From Enterococcus_C asini_A (lineage in GTDB: Bacteria > Bacillota > Bacilli > Lactobacillales > Enterococcaceae), in assembly GCF_031928785.1 (NCBI RefSeq), contig NZ_JARQAL010000003.1: a DNA stretch of 64,000 nt. One strand, given 5' to 3'. This document shows, in pieces, positions 45,757 through 52,999 of the stretch; position 1 is the stretch's first letter; every line of letters starts with the position of its first letter. The position numbers and the translations under genes are program-made. The notes beneath the pieces were generated by a model. It was not told where the DNA came from and searched no databases. It saw only the letters and a program-made list of their open reading frames with translations.

Positions 45757-45770
45757 TGAAAGCGCTTGAT
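45757..45770 (+). promoter_or_regulatory. Candidate catabolite-responsive element (cre)
   Basis: TGAAAGCGCTTGAT matches the cre consensus with its central CG and near-palindromic AAGCGCTT. It lies about 230 bp before the LysM-3D promoter and 80 bp after the IIA terminator, so its target gene is uncertain. Confidence 0.5.
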
Positions 45771-45947
45771 TGGATAGCGGATTCTATCACAAAAAAACTT
45801 TTCAAAGTGCCCTTAATATTATCTTAACCCGCTTATTACAATTATCTGAATTTTTTACATAATAAAAAACTGATAATATCAACTCTGAAACGCTAGTTAT
45901 TATTTGGAAGGTGAATTTTGTAAGATTTTCACAATCCTGAAATATTC

Positions 45948-45991
45948 TGTTAAAGTCCTGTTACCCAAAAACAACTCCGACTTGTTATGAT
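45948..45991 (+). promoter_or_regulatory. WalR-like box and -10 element before the LysM-3D gene
   Basis: TGTTAA-AGTCC-TGTTAC (45948-45964) fits the WalR/YycF consensus TGTWAH-N5-TGTWAH exactly. A TATGAT -10 box lies at 45986-45991, with no good -35 at the usual distance. The box therefore covers the -35 position, as expected for an activator. Confidence 0.6.
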
Positions 45992-46038
45992 GTTCCTGTC
46001 AACAAGAACAACTACAATAACTTGAAGGAGATACATAT

Positions 46039-46683
46039 ATGAAACTGATTAAATCAATTTTATTTGGAACAACAGCAGTCTTAGCAGGAGTAGCCGCATT
46101 TGGTAGTCAATCTGATGCCGCTGAAATTGAACACACCGTTACTTCCTCTGATACACTTTGGGGCTTATCTATGAAATACTATGGTTCAGATGACTATATT
46201 GACACCATTGCCAAAGATAATAAGATTGCCGATACGGATATGATTTACGATGGAGAAGTGTTAACCATCAACACAGACTCCTCCGCTACGAAAGCTTCGA
46301 CTGAAAATGCAGAGACAACTAGCAAAACAGAGGCAGCTACCGCAACAGCTGAAACTACAGAAACTACTACAGATTCTGCTAATTACTCTGGTACAACTAT
46401 GTATATGGAATCCACCGCATATAGCAGTGATCCTGCTGATACGTTAGGTGGAGGTACTATAACTGCCACTGGTCAAAATCTTTTAGAAAACCCAATGGCT
46501 GTAGCCGTTGATCCTAGCGTGATTCCACTAGGGACTCACTTATATGTTGAAGGTTACGGAGAAGCTTATGCAGTAGATACCGGTAGTGCCATCCAAGGAA
46601 ATATCATCGACGTTCATTTTTCGACTTATGAACAATGTGTTGCTTGGGGCCGTCGCCAAGTGAAAGTAACTATTATCGACTAA
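46039..46683 (+). CDS. Secreted LysM and 3D domain protein (putative peptidoglycan hydrolase)
   Basis: The 214-residue protein has a Sec signal peptide (about 1-27, cleavage after SDA), a LysM domain (about 31-77: HTVTSSDTLWGLSMKYYGS) that binds peptidoglycan, a Thr/Ala/Glu-rich linker, and a C-terminal 3D domain from about 120. The three Asp residues are in AVDPSVIPLG, AVDTGSAIQG and IIDVHF. 3D domains are related to MltA-type lytic transglycosylases and to the Sps/YuiC family, so glycan-strand cleavage is likely. AGGAG precedes the ATG. A WalR-like box lies upstream, fitting a cell-wall enzyme under WalRK control. It is similar to enterococcal SagA/SalA-type secreted antigens only in layout. 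Confidence 0.87.
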   Translation: MKLIKSILFGTTAVLAGVAAFGSQSDAAEIEHTVTSSDTLWGLSMKYYGSDDYIDTIAKDNKIADTDMIYDGEVLTINTDSSATKASTENAETTSKTEAATATAETTETTTDSANYSGTTMYMESTAYSSDPADTLGGGTITATGQNLLENPMAVAVDPSVIPLGTHLYVEGYGEAYAVDTGSAIQGNIIDVHFSTYEQCVAWGRRQVKVTIID

Positions 46684-46696
46684 ACTCGCGGATAAG

Positions 46697-46730
46697 AAAA
46701 GGGCTGACAAATTGCTGTCAGCCCTTTTTT
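46697..46730. terminator. Bidirectional terminator between the LysM-3D and phosphoesterase genes
   Basis: AAAAGGGCTGACA (46697-46709) pairs with TGTCAGCCCTTTT (46716-46728), with T-runs on both strands. Confidence 0.88.
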
Positions 46731-46736
46731 GTAGCT

Positions 46737-48056
46737 TCATTTTTTTAAAGTCCATTGTTGATCGTTTAAATTTTGATCTTGGAGTATATCGGTTAAATAG
46801 TTTTTTAAAAAACTAGTCTGAGTGAGAAGCTGATAGCCTGGATCTTGCTCCAAATTAGTAACAGAGCCATCCTCTCGCCAGTCATTTCCTTGAAAATAAT
46901 CCAAATTAACTTGTGCTAAAAAATCAGCGGCTGATTTCAACTGTGCCTCGTCAGTAATTTTTTGATTTAACAGAGTCTCGTAGGCCAAGCGTTCGCCATC
47001 TTTTAAAAAGAGTTCTTTTAAGTATTGATCATGATTGATTAATTGAGTATTGGTTAGCTTTTTCTTTTGCGCCCAATCGGAAACACTAATGGTCTTGCGG
47101 CTATAACTCATCTGATCCTTGGAGAGTTTTAAAAGGCCGTAGCCGTGATCAATAATATTATAGGAACTGGTAACAATTTCCGTCAGTCCATCTTCTGCCA
47201 TAATGTCCTGGGCGTGAATGTGTCCGGAAAAAACTACCGAAACGCCGTAATTTTTTAAAAGTTTTTTAACTTGAGGACTATTATCCAAAACATAGCCTTG
47301 ATTAACACTTTTATTATGGGTCAAAAGATTGTGGTGCACAAAGACGATGGGTTCTTGATGTTGCTCTTTGGCACTTTGCAATTGCTTTTCTAGCCATTCT
47401 AATGTGGAGTCCCTGATGCTGCCTCCTGTAGAAGGTTGAGCAGAACTTTCACTCATGGGATAGTGGTTACTATCAAGTAACAAGAAGCGATATTCTGAAT
47501 TGATGGCTAAGGCATAGCTTAAATCATCTGGAGCGACAGAAATTGCTTGTTCATAGCCATCTAAAAAAATTTTTTTAAAGTCTTCTGGGCTGATTTGCGG
47601 GGTCTTTTCTTGGTTTTTCTCCTTGAAACTTCGGGCCCAGCCGTCATAAAGATCGTGATTTCCTGGAATGCAGTAAAGGGAAATCCCGGCTTTTTTTAAG
47701 GGACGAAAGAGTTCTTGCATTTTTTCAGCACTAATTTTTTCACCGTTTAACGTGAGATCCCCAGTTAAAATCAGGCCATCAGGTTTTGACACTAAAGCTT
47801 GATCAATAAAAGCTTGTAAGCTTTCTTCTTGATAGTCTAAATCTTTTCCGGCAGCGGTGGCTTTAATGAAAGTAAAAGCTTGTCCATCATCATGGAGTTC
47901 TGGAGCTAAAAAGTGAATATCAGTGGCAATCATAAAAGTAAGATTCTCTTTATCTTGGATGGTTTCGTCTTTTTCGTGTTTCAGTTGCTGACCACCCCAT
48001 AGTACAAGTCCTGCTACTGCGATTAAAAATGCAGTTAGTAAAGTTTTTTTCTTCAT
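46737..48056 (-). CDS. Membrane-anchored metallophosphoesterase
   Basis: The 439-residue protein begins with KKKTLLTAFLIAVAGLVLW, a signal anchor or signal peptide, so the enzyme faces outwards. All calcineurin-type metal motifs are present: ATDIHF near 44 (D-x-H), LTGDLT near 100, PGNHDLYDG near 134, VHHN near 244, and SGHIHAQ near 282. A helical tail of about 120 residues follows. The natural substrate is unknown; relatives act on nucleotides, cyclic nucleotides or teichoic acid parts. It is monocistronic and convergent with the LysM-3D gene. Confidence 0.85.
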   Translation of the reverse strand: MKKKTLLTAFLIAVAGLVLWGGQQLKHEKDETIQDKENLTFMIATDIHFLAPELHDDGQAFTFIKATAAGKDLDYQEESLQAFIDQALVSKPDGLILTGDLTLNGEKISAEKMQELFRPLKKAGISLYCIPGNHDLYDGWARSFKEKNQEKTPQISPEDFKKIFLDGYEQAISVAPDDLSYALAINSEYRFLLLDSNHYPMSESSAQPSTGGSIRDSTLEWLEKQLQSAKEQHQEPIVFVHHNLLTHNKSVNQGYVLDNSPQVKKLLKNYGVSVVFSGHIHAQDIMAEDGLTEIVTSSYNIIDHGYGLLKLSKDQMSYSRKTISVSDWAQKKKLTNTQLINHDQYLKELFLKDGERLAYETLLNQKITDEAQLKSAADFLAQVNLDYFQGNDWREDGSVTNLEQDPGYQLLTQTSFLKNYLTDILQDQNLNDQQWTLKK

Positions 48057-48117
48057 TTTTCTTCCTCATTTCCAGTGCCATAGTACCATAAATCTCCAAG
48101 AATGCCACGAGAGCCGT

Positions 48118-48201
48118 TTGAAGTTCGTCATAATTTAGGCTACACTAATATTAGTATTTATTGAGGAATATTTACTTTTTTCTAAGCAATTGTTCCTCAA
48201 T
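48118..48201 (+). promoter_or_regulatory. Promoter and structured leader of the DUF1538-PII operon
   Basis: TTGAAG (48118-48123), 17 bp and TACACT (48141-48146) form a candidate promoter. A 12-bp palindrome ACTAATATTAGT overlaps the end of the -10 box (48145-48156), a good position for a repressor. In the leader ATTGAGGAA (48160-48168) pairs with TTCCTCAAT (48193-48201). Confidence 0.5.
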
Positions 48202-48232
48202 TGGCAATTAATTTAGAAAAAGGAGGAATAGG

Positions 48233-48916
48233 ATGAGGAAAAGCTTTGAGGAAGTAATTGTTGCAATTTTACCTATGACTGTTCTAATCGTGGTATTGAC
48301 TTTTATTTTTGCTCCGTTACCTAAAGACGATTTCATCACATTTATCGTGGGTGCTGGGATTATGATGATTGGCATGGCTTTGTTTTTATTTGGTGCGGAT
48401 TATTCCATGTTACGAGTGGGGTCTCTCGTCGGGGAATATATGATTAAAAAGCGTAGTTTGGCTATTATGTGTAGTTTAGGGTTTGCTATTGGCATTGGGA
48501 TTACGATTGCCGAGCCTTCCGTACAAGTTTTAGCACAACAAGTTCGAGATATTTCTGAAGGGGCCATTACTAAATTTATTTTAATTGGTGTAGTGAGTGT
48601 GGGAACAGGGATTTTTCTATTTCTTGCTTTGCTACGAACCGTTTTTCGTCTGTCTTACTATCAGATGATGCTCATTGGCTATCTTGGAGTCTTTGTTTTA
48701 TCCTTTTTTACCAGCCCTGAGTTTATGCCGATTGCATTTGATGCCGGCGGGGTAACAACTGGACCTGTGACGGTACCCTTTATTTTGGCATTAGCCAGTG
48801 GGATGACCAGTATGATTCATCAAGATAAAGGAGACAGTGATAGTTTTGGCATGGTAGGAATTTCTTCTCTGGGACCTATTTTAGCCGTGATGATTTTGGG
48901 GGTGATTTTTAAATGA
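48233..48916 (+). CDS. DUF1538 membrane protein, first copy
   Basis: The 227-residue protein has six or seven hydrophobic helices. It carries the DUF1538 features: FEEVIVAILPMTVLIV at the start, GADYSMLRVGSLVG, ITIAEPSVQVLAQQV near 92-107 and FDAGGVTTGPVTVPFIL near 173. The repeated Glu/Asp-containing membrane motifs suggest an ion or small-solute transporter, but the family has no assigned substrate. AAAGGAGG precedes the ATG. It overlaps the second copy by 4 nt (ATGA), so the two probably form one complex. Confidence 0.85.
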   Translation: MRKSFEEVIVAILPMTVLIVVLTFIFAPLPKDDFITFIVGAGIMMIGMALFLFGADYSMLRVGSLVGEYMIKKRSLAIMCSLGFAIGIGITIAEPSVQVLAQQVRDISEGAITKFILIGVVSVGTGIFLFLALLRTVFRLSYYQMMLIGYLGVFVLSFFTSPEFMPIAFDAGGVTTGPVTVPFILALASGMTSMIHQDKGDSDSFGMVGISSLGPILAVMILGVIFK

Positions 48917-49689
48917 ATTTGCTGAAACAGATATTTACTGGTTTAGGCACTCAAGTGGAAGAAGTTTTGTTAGCGATTGCACCGATTGTGATTCTATTTG
49001 TTCTTTTAAACGTCTTTAGCTTCAAGTTAAAGCCCCAAAAATTTTGGCGTATTATGTTAGGTTTTTTAATCACCACCATGGGATTGATTCTCTTTTTACA
49101 TGGGGTAAATATCGCCTATGTGCCGGTAGGTAAACATTTAGGTACGGAATTAGCTCGCATGGAGAGCAATTGGTTGTTGATTCCCATCGGTTTTATTATG
49201 GGATTTTTAGTTGGCTTTGCAGAGCCGGCCATACATGTTATGGTAAAGCAAGTAGAAGAAGAAAGTGGCGGTACTGTGAAGCGCAAAGTCCTTTTGGCAG
49301 TAGTTTCACTGGGAATTGGTGTTGCGGTAGCCTTGTCCATGTGGCGGCTTTTGGCCGGATTCAGCCTCTACTATTTCTTAATTCCAGGCTATCTGTTAGT
49401 ATTCCTCTTAGGAAGAAAAGTAGACAAGATGTTTTTGGCCATGGCCTTTGATAACGGTGGCGTTGCTACGGGCCCCATGTGTTCGACGTTTATTTTATCC
49501 ATGGCGGTTGCCATTGCCGCAGAAATCGAAGGTCGCAGCCCATTGATTGACGGTTTTGGGGTGGTAGCGCTAATCGCTTTAACACCGATTTTATCCACAT
49601 TGGCACTAGGCTATATTTATAAATTAAAAGATGAACGAGACCATAAAGAAAGACAGCAATTACAAGAAGCGGGGGATGAAAATGGATAA
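48913..49689 (+). CDS. DUF1538 membrane protein, second copy
   Basis: The 258-residue paralogue of the gene before it keeps the same order of motifs: TQVEEVLLAIAPIVILF, FLHGVNIAYVPVGKHLG, VGFAEPAIHVMVKQVEEE near 98 and FDNGGVATGPMCSTFIL near 177. A charged cytoplasmic tail (KDERDHKERQQ) follows. The matching motifs in both copies suggest two inverted or parallel halves of one transporter, like a split gene. Its end overlaps the PII-like gene by 8 nt. Confidence 0.85.
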   Translation: MNLLKQIFTGLGTQVEEVLLAIAPIVILFVLLNVFSFKLKPQKFWRIMLGFLITTMGLILFLHGVNIAYVPVGKHLGTELARMESNWLLIPIGFIMGFLVGFAEPAIHVMVKQVEEESGGTVKRKVLLAVVSLGIGVAVALSMWRLLAGFSLYYFLIPGYLLVFLLGRKVDKMFLAMAFDNGGVATGPMCSTFILSMAVAIAAEIEGRSPLIDGFGVVALIALTPILSTLALGYIYKLKDERDHKERQQLQEAGDENG

Positions 49690-50056
49690 ACCAGTAGCGT
49701 TAAACTTAGAGATGATTGTGACCATTGTGGATCGAGGAGTAGGAGACGATGTAAATGAGTACTCCAAAAAAGCGGGGGCAAATGGTGGTACAATTATTCA
49801 TGGAAAAGGTACGAGTACGAAAGAAAAAAATCGCTTTTTCGGATTGGAAATCGAACCAGAAAAAGACATTGTTTTAACCTTGGTTCCTGATACCCTAACA
49901 GCTGCCGTGATGGATGCGATTGGGAAAGGATTGAAAATTGATAAGCCGGGGAATGGTATTTGTTTTTCCATTGATATTGATAAGGTAATGGGAATTACTG
50001 CGATTAATTCTTATCGAAAAGTAGTGGAGATGGAGACATTTTTAGATAATGAATAA
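49682..50056 (+). CDS. PII-like signalling protein
   Basis: The 124-residue protein has the PII ferredoxin-like fold pattern: ALNLEMIVTIVDRGVGDDV at the start, a T-loop region with AGANGGTIIHGKGTS near 40, then EPEKDIVLTLVPD and a long helix. The Tyr51 site of GlnB is not kept, so it is not a classic nitrogen regulator. The ATG at 49682 has GGGGG 6 nt upstream. It overlaps the second DUF1538 gene. By analogy with GlnK-AmtB and SbtB-SbtA, it most likely binds a nucleotide and gates the membrane pair; that is inference. Confidence 0.8.
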   Translation: MDKPVALNLEMIVTIVDRGVGDDVNEYSKKAGANGGTIIHGKGTSTKEKNRFFGLEIEPEKDIVLTLVPDTLTAAVMDAIGKGLKIDKPGNGICFSIDIDKVMGITAINSYRKVVEMETFLDNE

Positions 50057-50141
50057 TAGAATCATGTATAGAAAAAGGGGCTGTGACAAAAGTCGTATTC
50101 CAGTCCTCCGAACCGAACATTACTATACGTGAGACGAAAGC

Positions 50142-50190
50142 AAAAGACGAGACTCTTTCATGAAGGAACATAGGAAGAGTCTCGTCTTTT
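50142..50190. terminator. Long perfect hairpin after the PII-like gene (bidirectional terminator)
   Basis: AAAAGACGAGACTCTT (50142-50157) pairs with AAGAGTCTCGTCTTTT (50175-50190): 16 perfect base pairs with A- and T-runs at the two ends, suited to stop both the DUF1538-PII operon and the convergent MATE gene. Confidence 0.75.
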
Positions 50191-50208
50191 CATTTCTAAA
50201 AACTTCAA

Positions 50209-50247
50209 ACGGTGACTTAGCTTGATGAAATCAAGGTTAGTCACCGT
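50209..50247. repeat. Second palindrome in the 50.1-50.4 kb gap
   Basis: ACGGTGACT (50209-50217) pairs with AGTCACCGT (50239-50247), and the inside continues as CTTGAT/ATCAAG with two mismatches between. There is no U-tract. Neighbouring palindromes in a 327-bp gap without a gene resemble an intergenic repeat element or the scar of a lost insertion sequence. Confidence 0.4.
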
Positions 50248-50383
50248 AATTCACTTTTTCTCTGAACACGTATGGTAATGTTTCTTCTACGGACTGAAAC
50301 ACGACTTCTTCACGATTAATTTTCAAACGTACATTTATTTGACTTAAAATCAAAACGTTCGCTATTTTTTGTTTATTAGTTAC

Positions 50384-51748
50384 TTATGTCACATCCCCTT
50401 TTGGTATTTCTTGTTCTTGGGCGAGTTTCCGTAGTTGCTTCATAGCTTTTAAATAAGAATATAGTAAGACTGCAACAGAGCCTGCCCAAGCTAGTGGTGA
50501 AGCTAAGACTGCTCCGGGATAGCCTAGTAACTGGGTTAAGAAAATTGCAGCAAAGGCCCGCATTATCAATTCCATAATACCCGCAATAGTAGGTACCTTT
50601 GCTTGACCGAGACCTTGCAAGGTATAACGCAAAATAAAGAGAATCGCCAGTATCCAGTAAAGACTGGCAGTAATATTGAAGTAAGTTTGGGCTAATTCAA
50701 AGACCTTAGTTTCCTTAATATTTACAAATAAAGCTACGAAGTTTTTGCCAAAAACGATTACCGCAATCCCGGCTACAATACTAAAGCCAATACTCATGGT
50801 CAGACATTGGCGAACCCCTGTGAGAATTCGTTGGTATTGCTTGGCACCAAAGTTTTGTCCAGTGAAGGTAGCCATGGTTACGCCAAAGGACATCATTGGT
50901 TGGGTGGCAAATTGATCGATTCGTCCCGCTGCGGCTTGGGCAGCTACTACATCGGTACCTAAACTATTTAGGGCCGTTTGCAAAATCACTGTGCCAATGG
51001 CAATGATGGAGGATTGAAAAGCCATAGGTAAGCCGGCATTCAAATGTGTGAGATAATCCTCCTTGGCCAATTTAAAATCTTCTTTTTTTAGCTGCAAAAG
51101 CGGAATTCGCCGCAAAATATAGATGTAGCACATTAAAGAGGAACTAAATTGGGCAATCAATGTGGCCCAGGCTGCTCCTGCAACACCCATGTGAAAACTT
51201 TTAATAAAGACTAAATCGAGAATCACATTAATAATTACCGCTAAAATCAAGAAAAACAATGGAGTGCGGCTGTCTCCTAAGGCCCGAATCATATTGGACA
51301 GGAGGTTAAAAGCCATGGCTGCAACCATTCCACCAAGGATAATAGAAATAAATGCTTTAGCTTGGGGATAAATATCGGTTGGGGTTTGCATCAAATGAAG
51401 CAATGGATCGATGAGTAATAAACTCAAGACAGTTAAAATCAAAGTCACCACTAAACTGATTAAAACACTAACGGCAAAGCTGCGTTTTACGCCTCGATAG
51501 TCTTTGGCTCCGTAACGTTGGGCGGTGATAATGGAAAGACCGGCACTTAATCCTTGGGCAAAACCGATAATCAAAAAGGTGATACTCCCTGTGGAACCTA
51601 CCGCAGCCAGTGCCTCTTTTCCTAGGGTTTGACCAACGATAATCATATCCACCATATTATAAAATTGTTGAAAGACATTTCCCACTAGAAGGGGAATCGT
51701 AAATAGTAAGATTAGTTTGGCAGGGCTGCCTTTAGTTAAGTCGCGCAT
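50384..51748 (-). CDS. MATE family multidrug/toxin efflux transporter
   Basis: The 454-residue protein has about 12 helices in two similar halves, opening KGSPAKLILLFTIPLLVGNVFQQFYNMVDMIIVGQ with the NorM-like MATE signature. The second half has PMMSFGVTMATFTGQNFGAKQYQR. It would export cationic compounds using Na+ or H+. It is monocistronic. Its stop codon is followed in the same frame by about 48 more open codons, discussed under rejected items. Confidence 0.9.
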   Translation of the reverse strand: MRDLTKGSPAKLILLFTIPLLVGNVFQQFYNMVDMIIVGQTLGKEALAAVGSTGSITFLIIGFAQGLSAGLSIITAQRYGAKDYRGVKRSFAVSVLISLVVTLILTVLSLLLIDPLLHLMQTPTDIYPQAKAFISIILGGMVAAMAFNLLSNMIRALGDSRTPLFFLILAVIINVILDLVFIKSFHMGVAGAAWATLIAQFSSSLMCYIYILRRIPLLQLKKEDFKLAKEDYLTHLNAGLPMAFQSSIIAIGTVILQTALNSLGTDVVAAQAAAGRIDQFATQPMMSFGVTMATFTGQNFGAKQYQRILTGVRQCLTMSIGFSIVAGIAVIVFGKNFVALFVNIKETKVFELAQTYFNITASLYWILAILFILRYTLQGLGQAKVPTIAGIMELIMRAFAAIFLTQLLGYPGAVLASPLAWAGSVAVLLYSYLKAMKQLRKLAQEQEIPKGDVT

Positions 51749-51947
51749 TTGTTTTACTCCCTTGATGTTTTACGAACTTGCATTAGTCTAGCATACTCTT
51801 TGTTTGAAAAATATGGAATATCTTATGATTTTTCTTGTGTTTTTTTATGGAAATCATGAAAATAGGGGAGCTTTTTTCAGGAAAGCACATCTCTTCATGA
51901 CAATTCTCCGAAAAACTGTAATAATAGAAAGGACAGGAGGGAAAAAG

Positions 51948-52616
51948 ATGCAATTGGTATTAATTCGTCACGGGGAAAGTGAAGCAAACTTTCAAAATTA
52001 TTGGACTGGTTGGCTTGATGTTCCCTTGACATCAAAAGGGCGTTTACAGGCTCAGCAAGCAGGAGAGAAAATCAAATCTGCAAAAATTGAATTTGATCAA
52101 GCGTATACCTCCGTATTACAACGGTCGTTAATTACTTGCCAAAAAGTACTAGAATCTTGTGATCAACTGTGGATTCCCACAGAAAAAACTTGGCGCTTAA
52201 ATGAACGGCATTACGGAGCGCTAGTAGGAAAAAATAAAGACGAGATGAAGAGACAGTTTGGTGCAGAACAAGTCAAACGTTGGCGACGGGGCTTTTATCA
52301 GCTACCACCCTTCGTAGAACAAAATCACTTTGATCGTCGCTATGCTCATTTGGACCCGAGCTTATTGCCAAAAGGAGAAAGTTTAGCATTGACTTTGGCT
52401 CGCGTATTGCCTTTGTGGCAAGATCAGTTAGCACCAGCGTTAGTCGAGGGTAAAAACTTATTAGTAGTCGGCCATGGCAATAGCTTGCGTGCTTTAGTGA
52501 AATACTTGGAAGAAATTCCCGATGATGACGTGGACCAAATCGACATTCCCAATGCCACACCTGTTTTGTATGAATTTACAAAGGATTTACAGATTAAGCA
52601 CAAAATATTGCTTTAA
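51948..52616 (+). CDS. 2,3-bisphosphoglycerate-dependent phosphoglycerate mutase homologue
   Basis: The 222-residue histidine phosphatase superfamily protein has phospho-His in LVLIRHGESEANFQNYWTG near residue 8, the WLDVPLTSKG motif, Glu in RLNERHYGALVGKN near 84-95, RRGF with the PPF loop, and the second His in VVGHGNSLRALVKY near 180. These fit GpmA-type mutases, which interconvert 3- and 2-phosphoglycerate. It is a little divergent and slightly shorter than the usual 228-230 residues, so a paralogue with another phosphate ester substrate is possible. The ATG at 51948 follows AGGAGGG; a 48-codon upstream extension has no support. Confidence 0.8.
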   Translation: MQLVLIRHGESEANFQNYWTGWLDVPLTSKGRLQAQQAGEKIKSAKIEFDQAYTSVLQRSLITCQKVLESCDQLWIPTEKTWRLNERHYGALVGKNKDEMKRQFGAEQVKRWRRGFYQLPPFVEQNHFDRRYAHLDPSLLPKGESLALTLARVLPLWQDQLAPALVEGKNLLVVGHGNSLRALVKYLEEIPDDDVDQIDIPNATPVLYEFTKDLQIKHKILL

Positions 52617-52718
52617 TAACGAACAAAACGACGAGTAAACCGAAAAACGTTAATAAATATTCCGGTTTTCTCTCAGAATTATGCTATACTATGAAAAACT
52701 AAAGGGGGAGTTTTATTC

Positions 52719-52985
52719 ATGCGAGCAATTTTAACAGTAATTGGAAAAGACAAGGTGGGAATCATCGCAGGAGTCAGTCAAAAATTAGCGGCTTTGGATA
52801 TCAATATTTTGGATGTATCTCAAACGATTATGGATGACTATTTTACTATGATGATGATGCTGTCAATGGACAAAACCAGCGATTTTGAAAAGATTAAGGC
52901 AGAGTTGAACGAAGTGGGCGAAACGATGGGGGTTTCCATTAAAGTCCAAAACGAAGAAATTTTTAATGCCATGCATAAATTGTAA
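52719..52985 (+). CDS. ACT domain protein (UPF0237)
   Basis: This 88-residue single ACT domain opens RAILTVIGKDKVGIIAGVSQKLA, then NILDVSQTIMDDYFTM, the ligand-binding face of ACT dimers. It is expected to bind an amino acid or similar small ligand. GGGGGAG precedes the ATG. A TATACT -10 box lies near 52685. It is 14 nt ahead of the UPF0210 gene, a pairing found widely in Firmicutes, so the two are co-transcribed and may work together. Confidence 0.92.
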   Translation: MRAILTVIGKDKVGIIAGVSQKLAALDINILDVSQTIMDDYFTMMMMLSMDKTSDFEKIKAELNEVGETMGVSIKVQNEEIFNAMHKL

Positions 52986-52999
52986 TCACGGGGGTAGCT

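Noticed and set aside
50239..50383. About 48 codons open in frame after the MATE stop codon (ending ...REKVNYGD)
   Set aside because: The MATE protein is already full length, and no start with a ribosome binding site was found for a separate gene. Possibly a remnant, not called.
51804..51947. Upstream extension of the phosphoglycerate mutase-like protein
   Set aside because: The mutase fold begins at MQLVLIRHGES, directly after AGGAGGG; the upstream residues have no supporting site.
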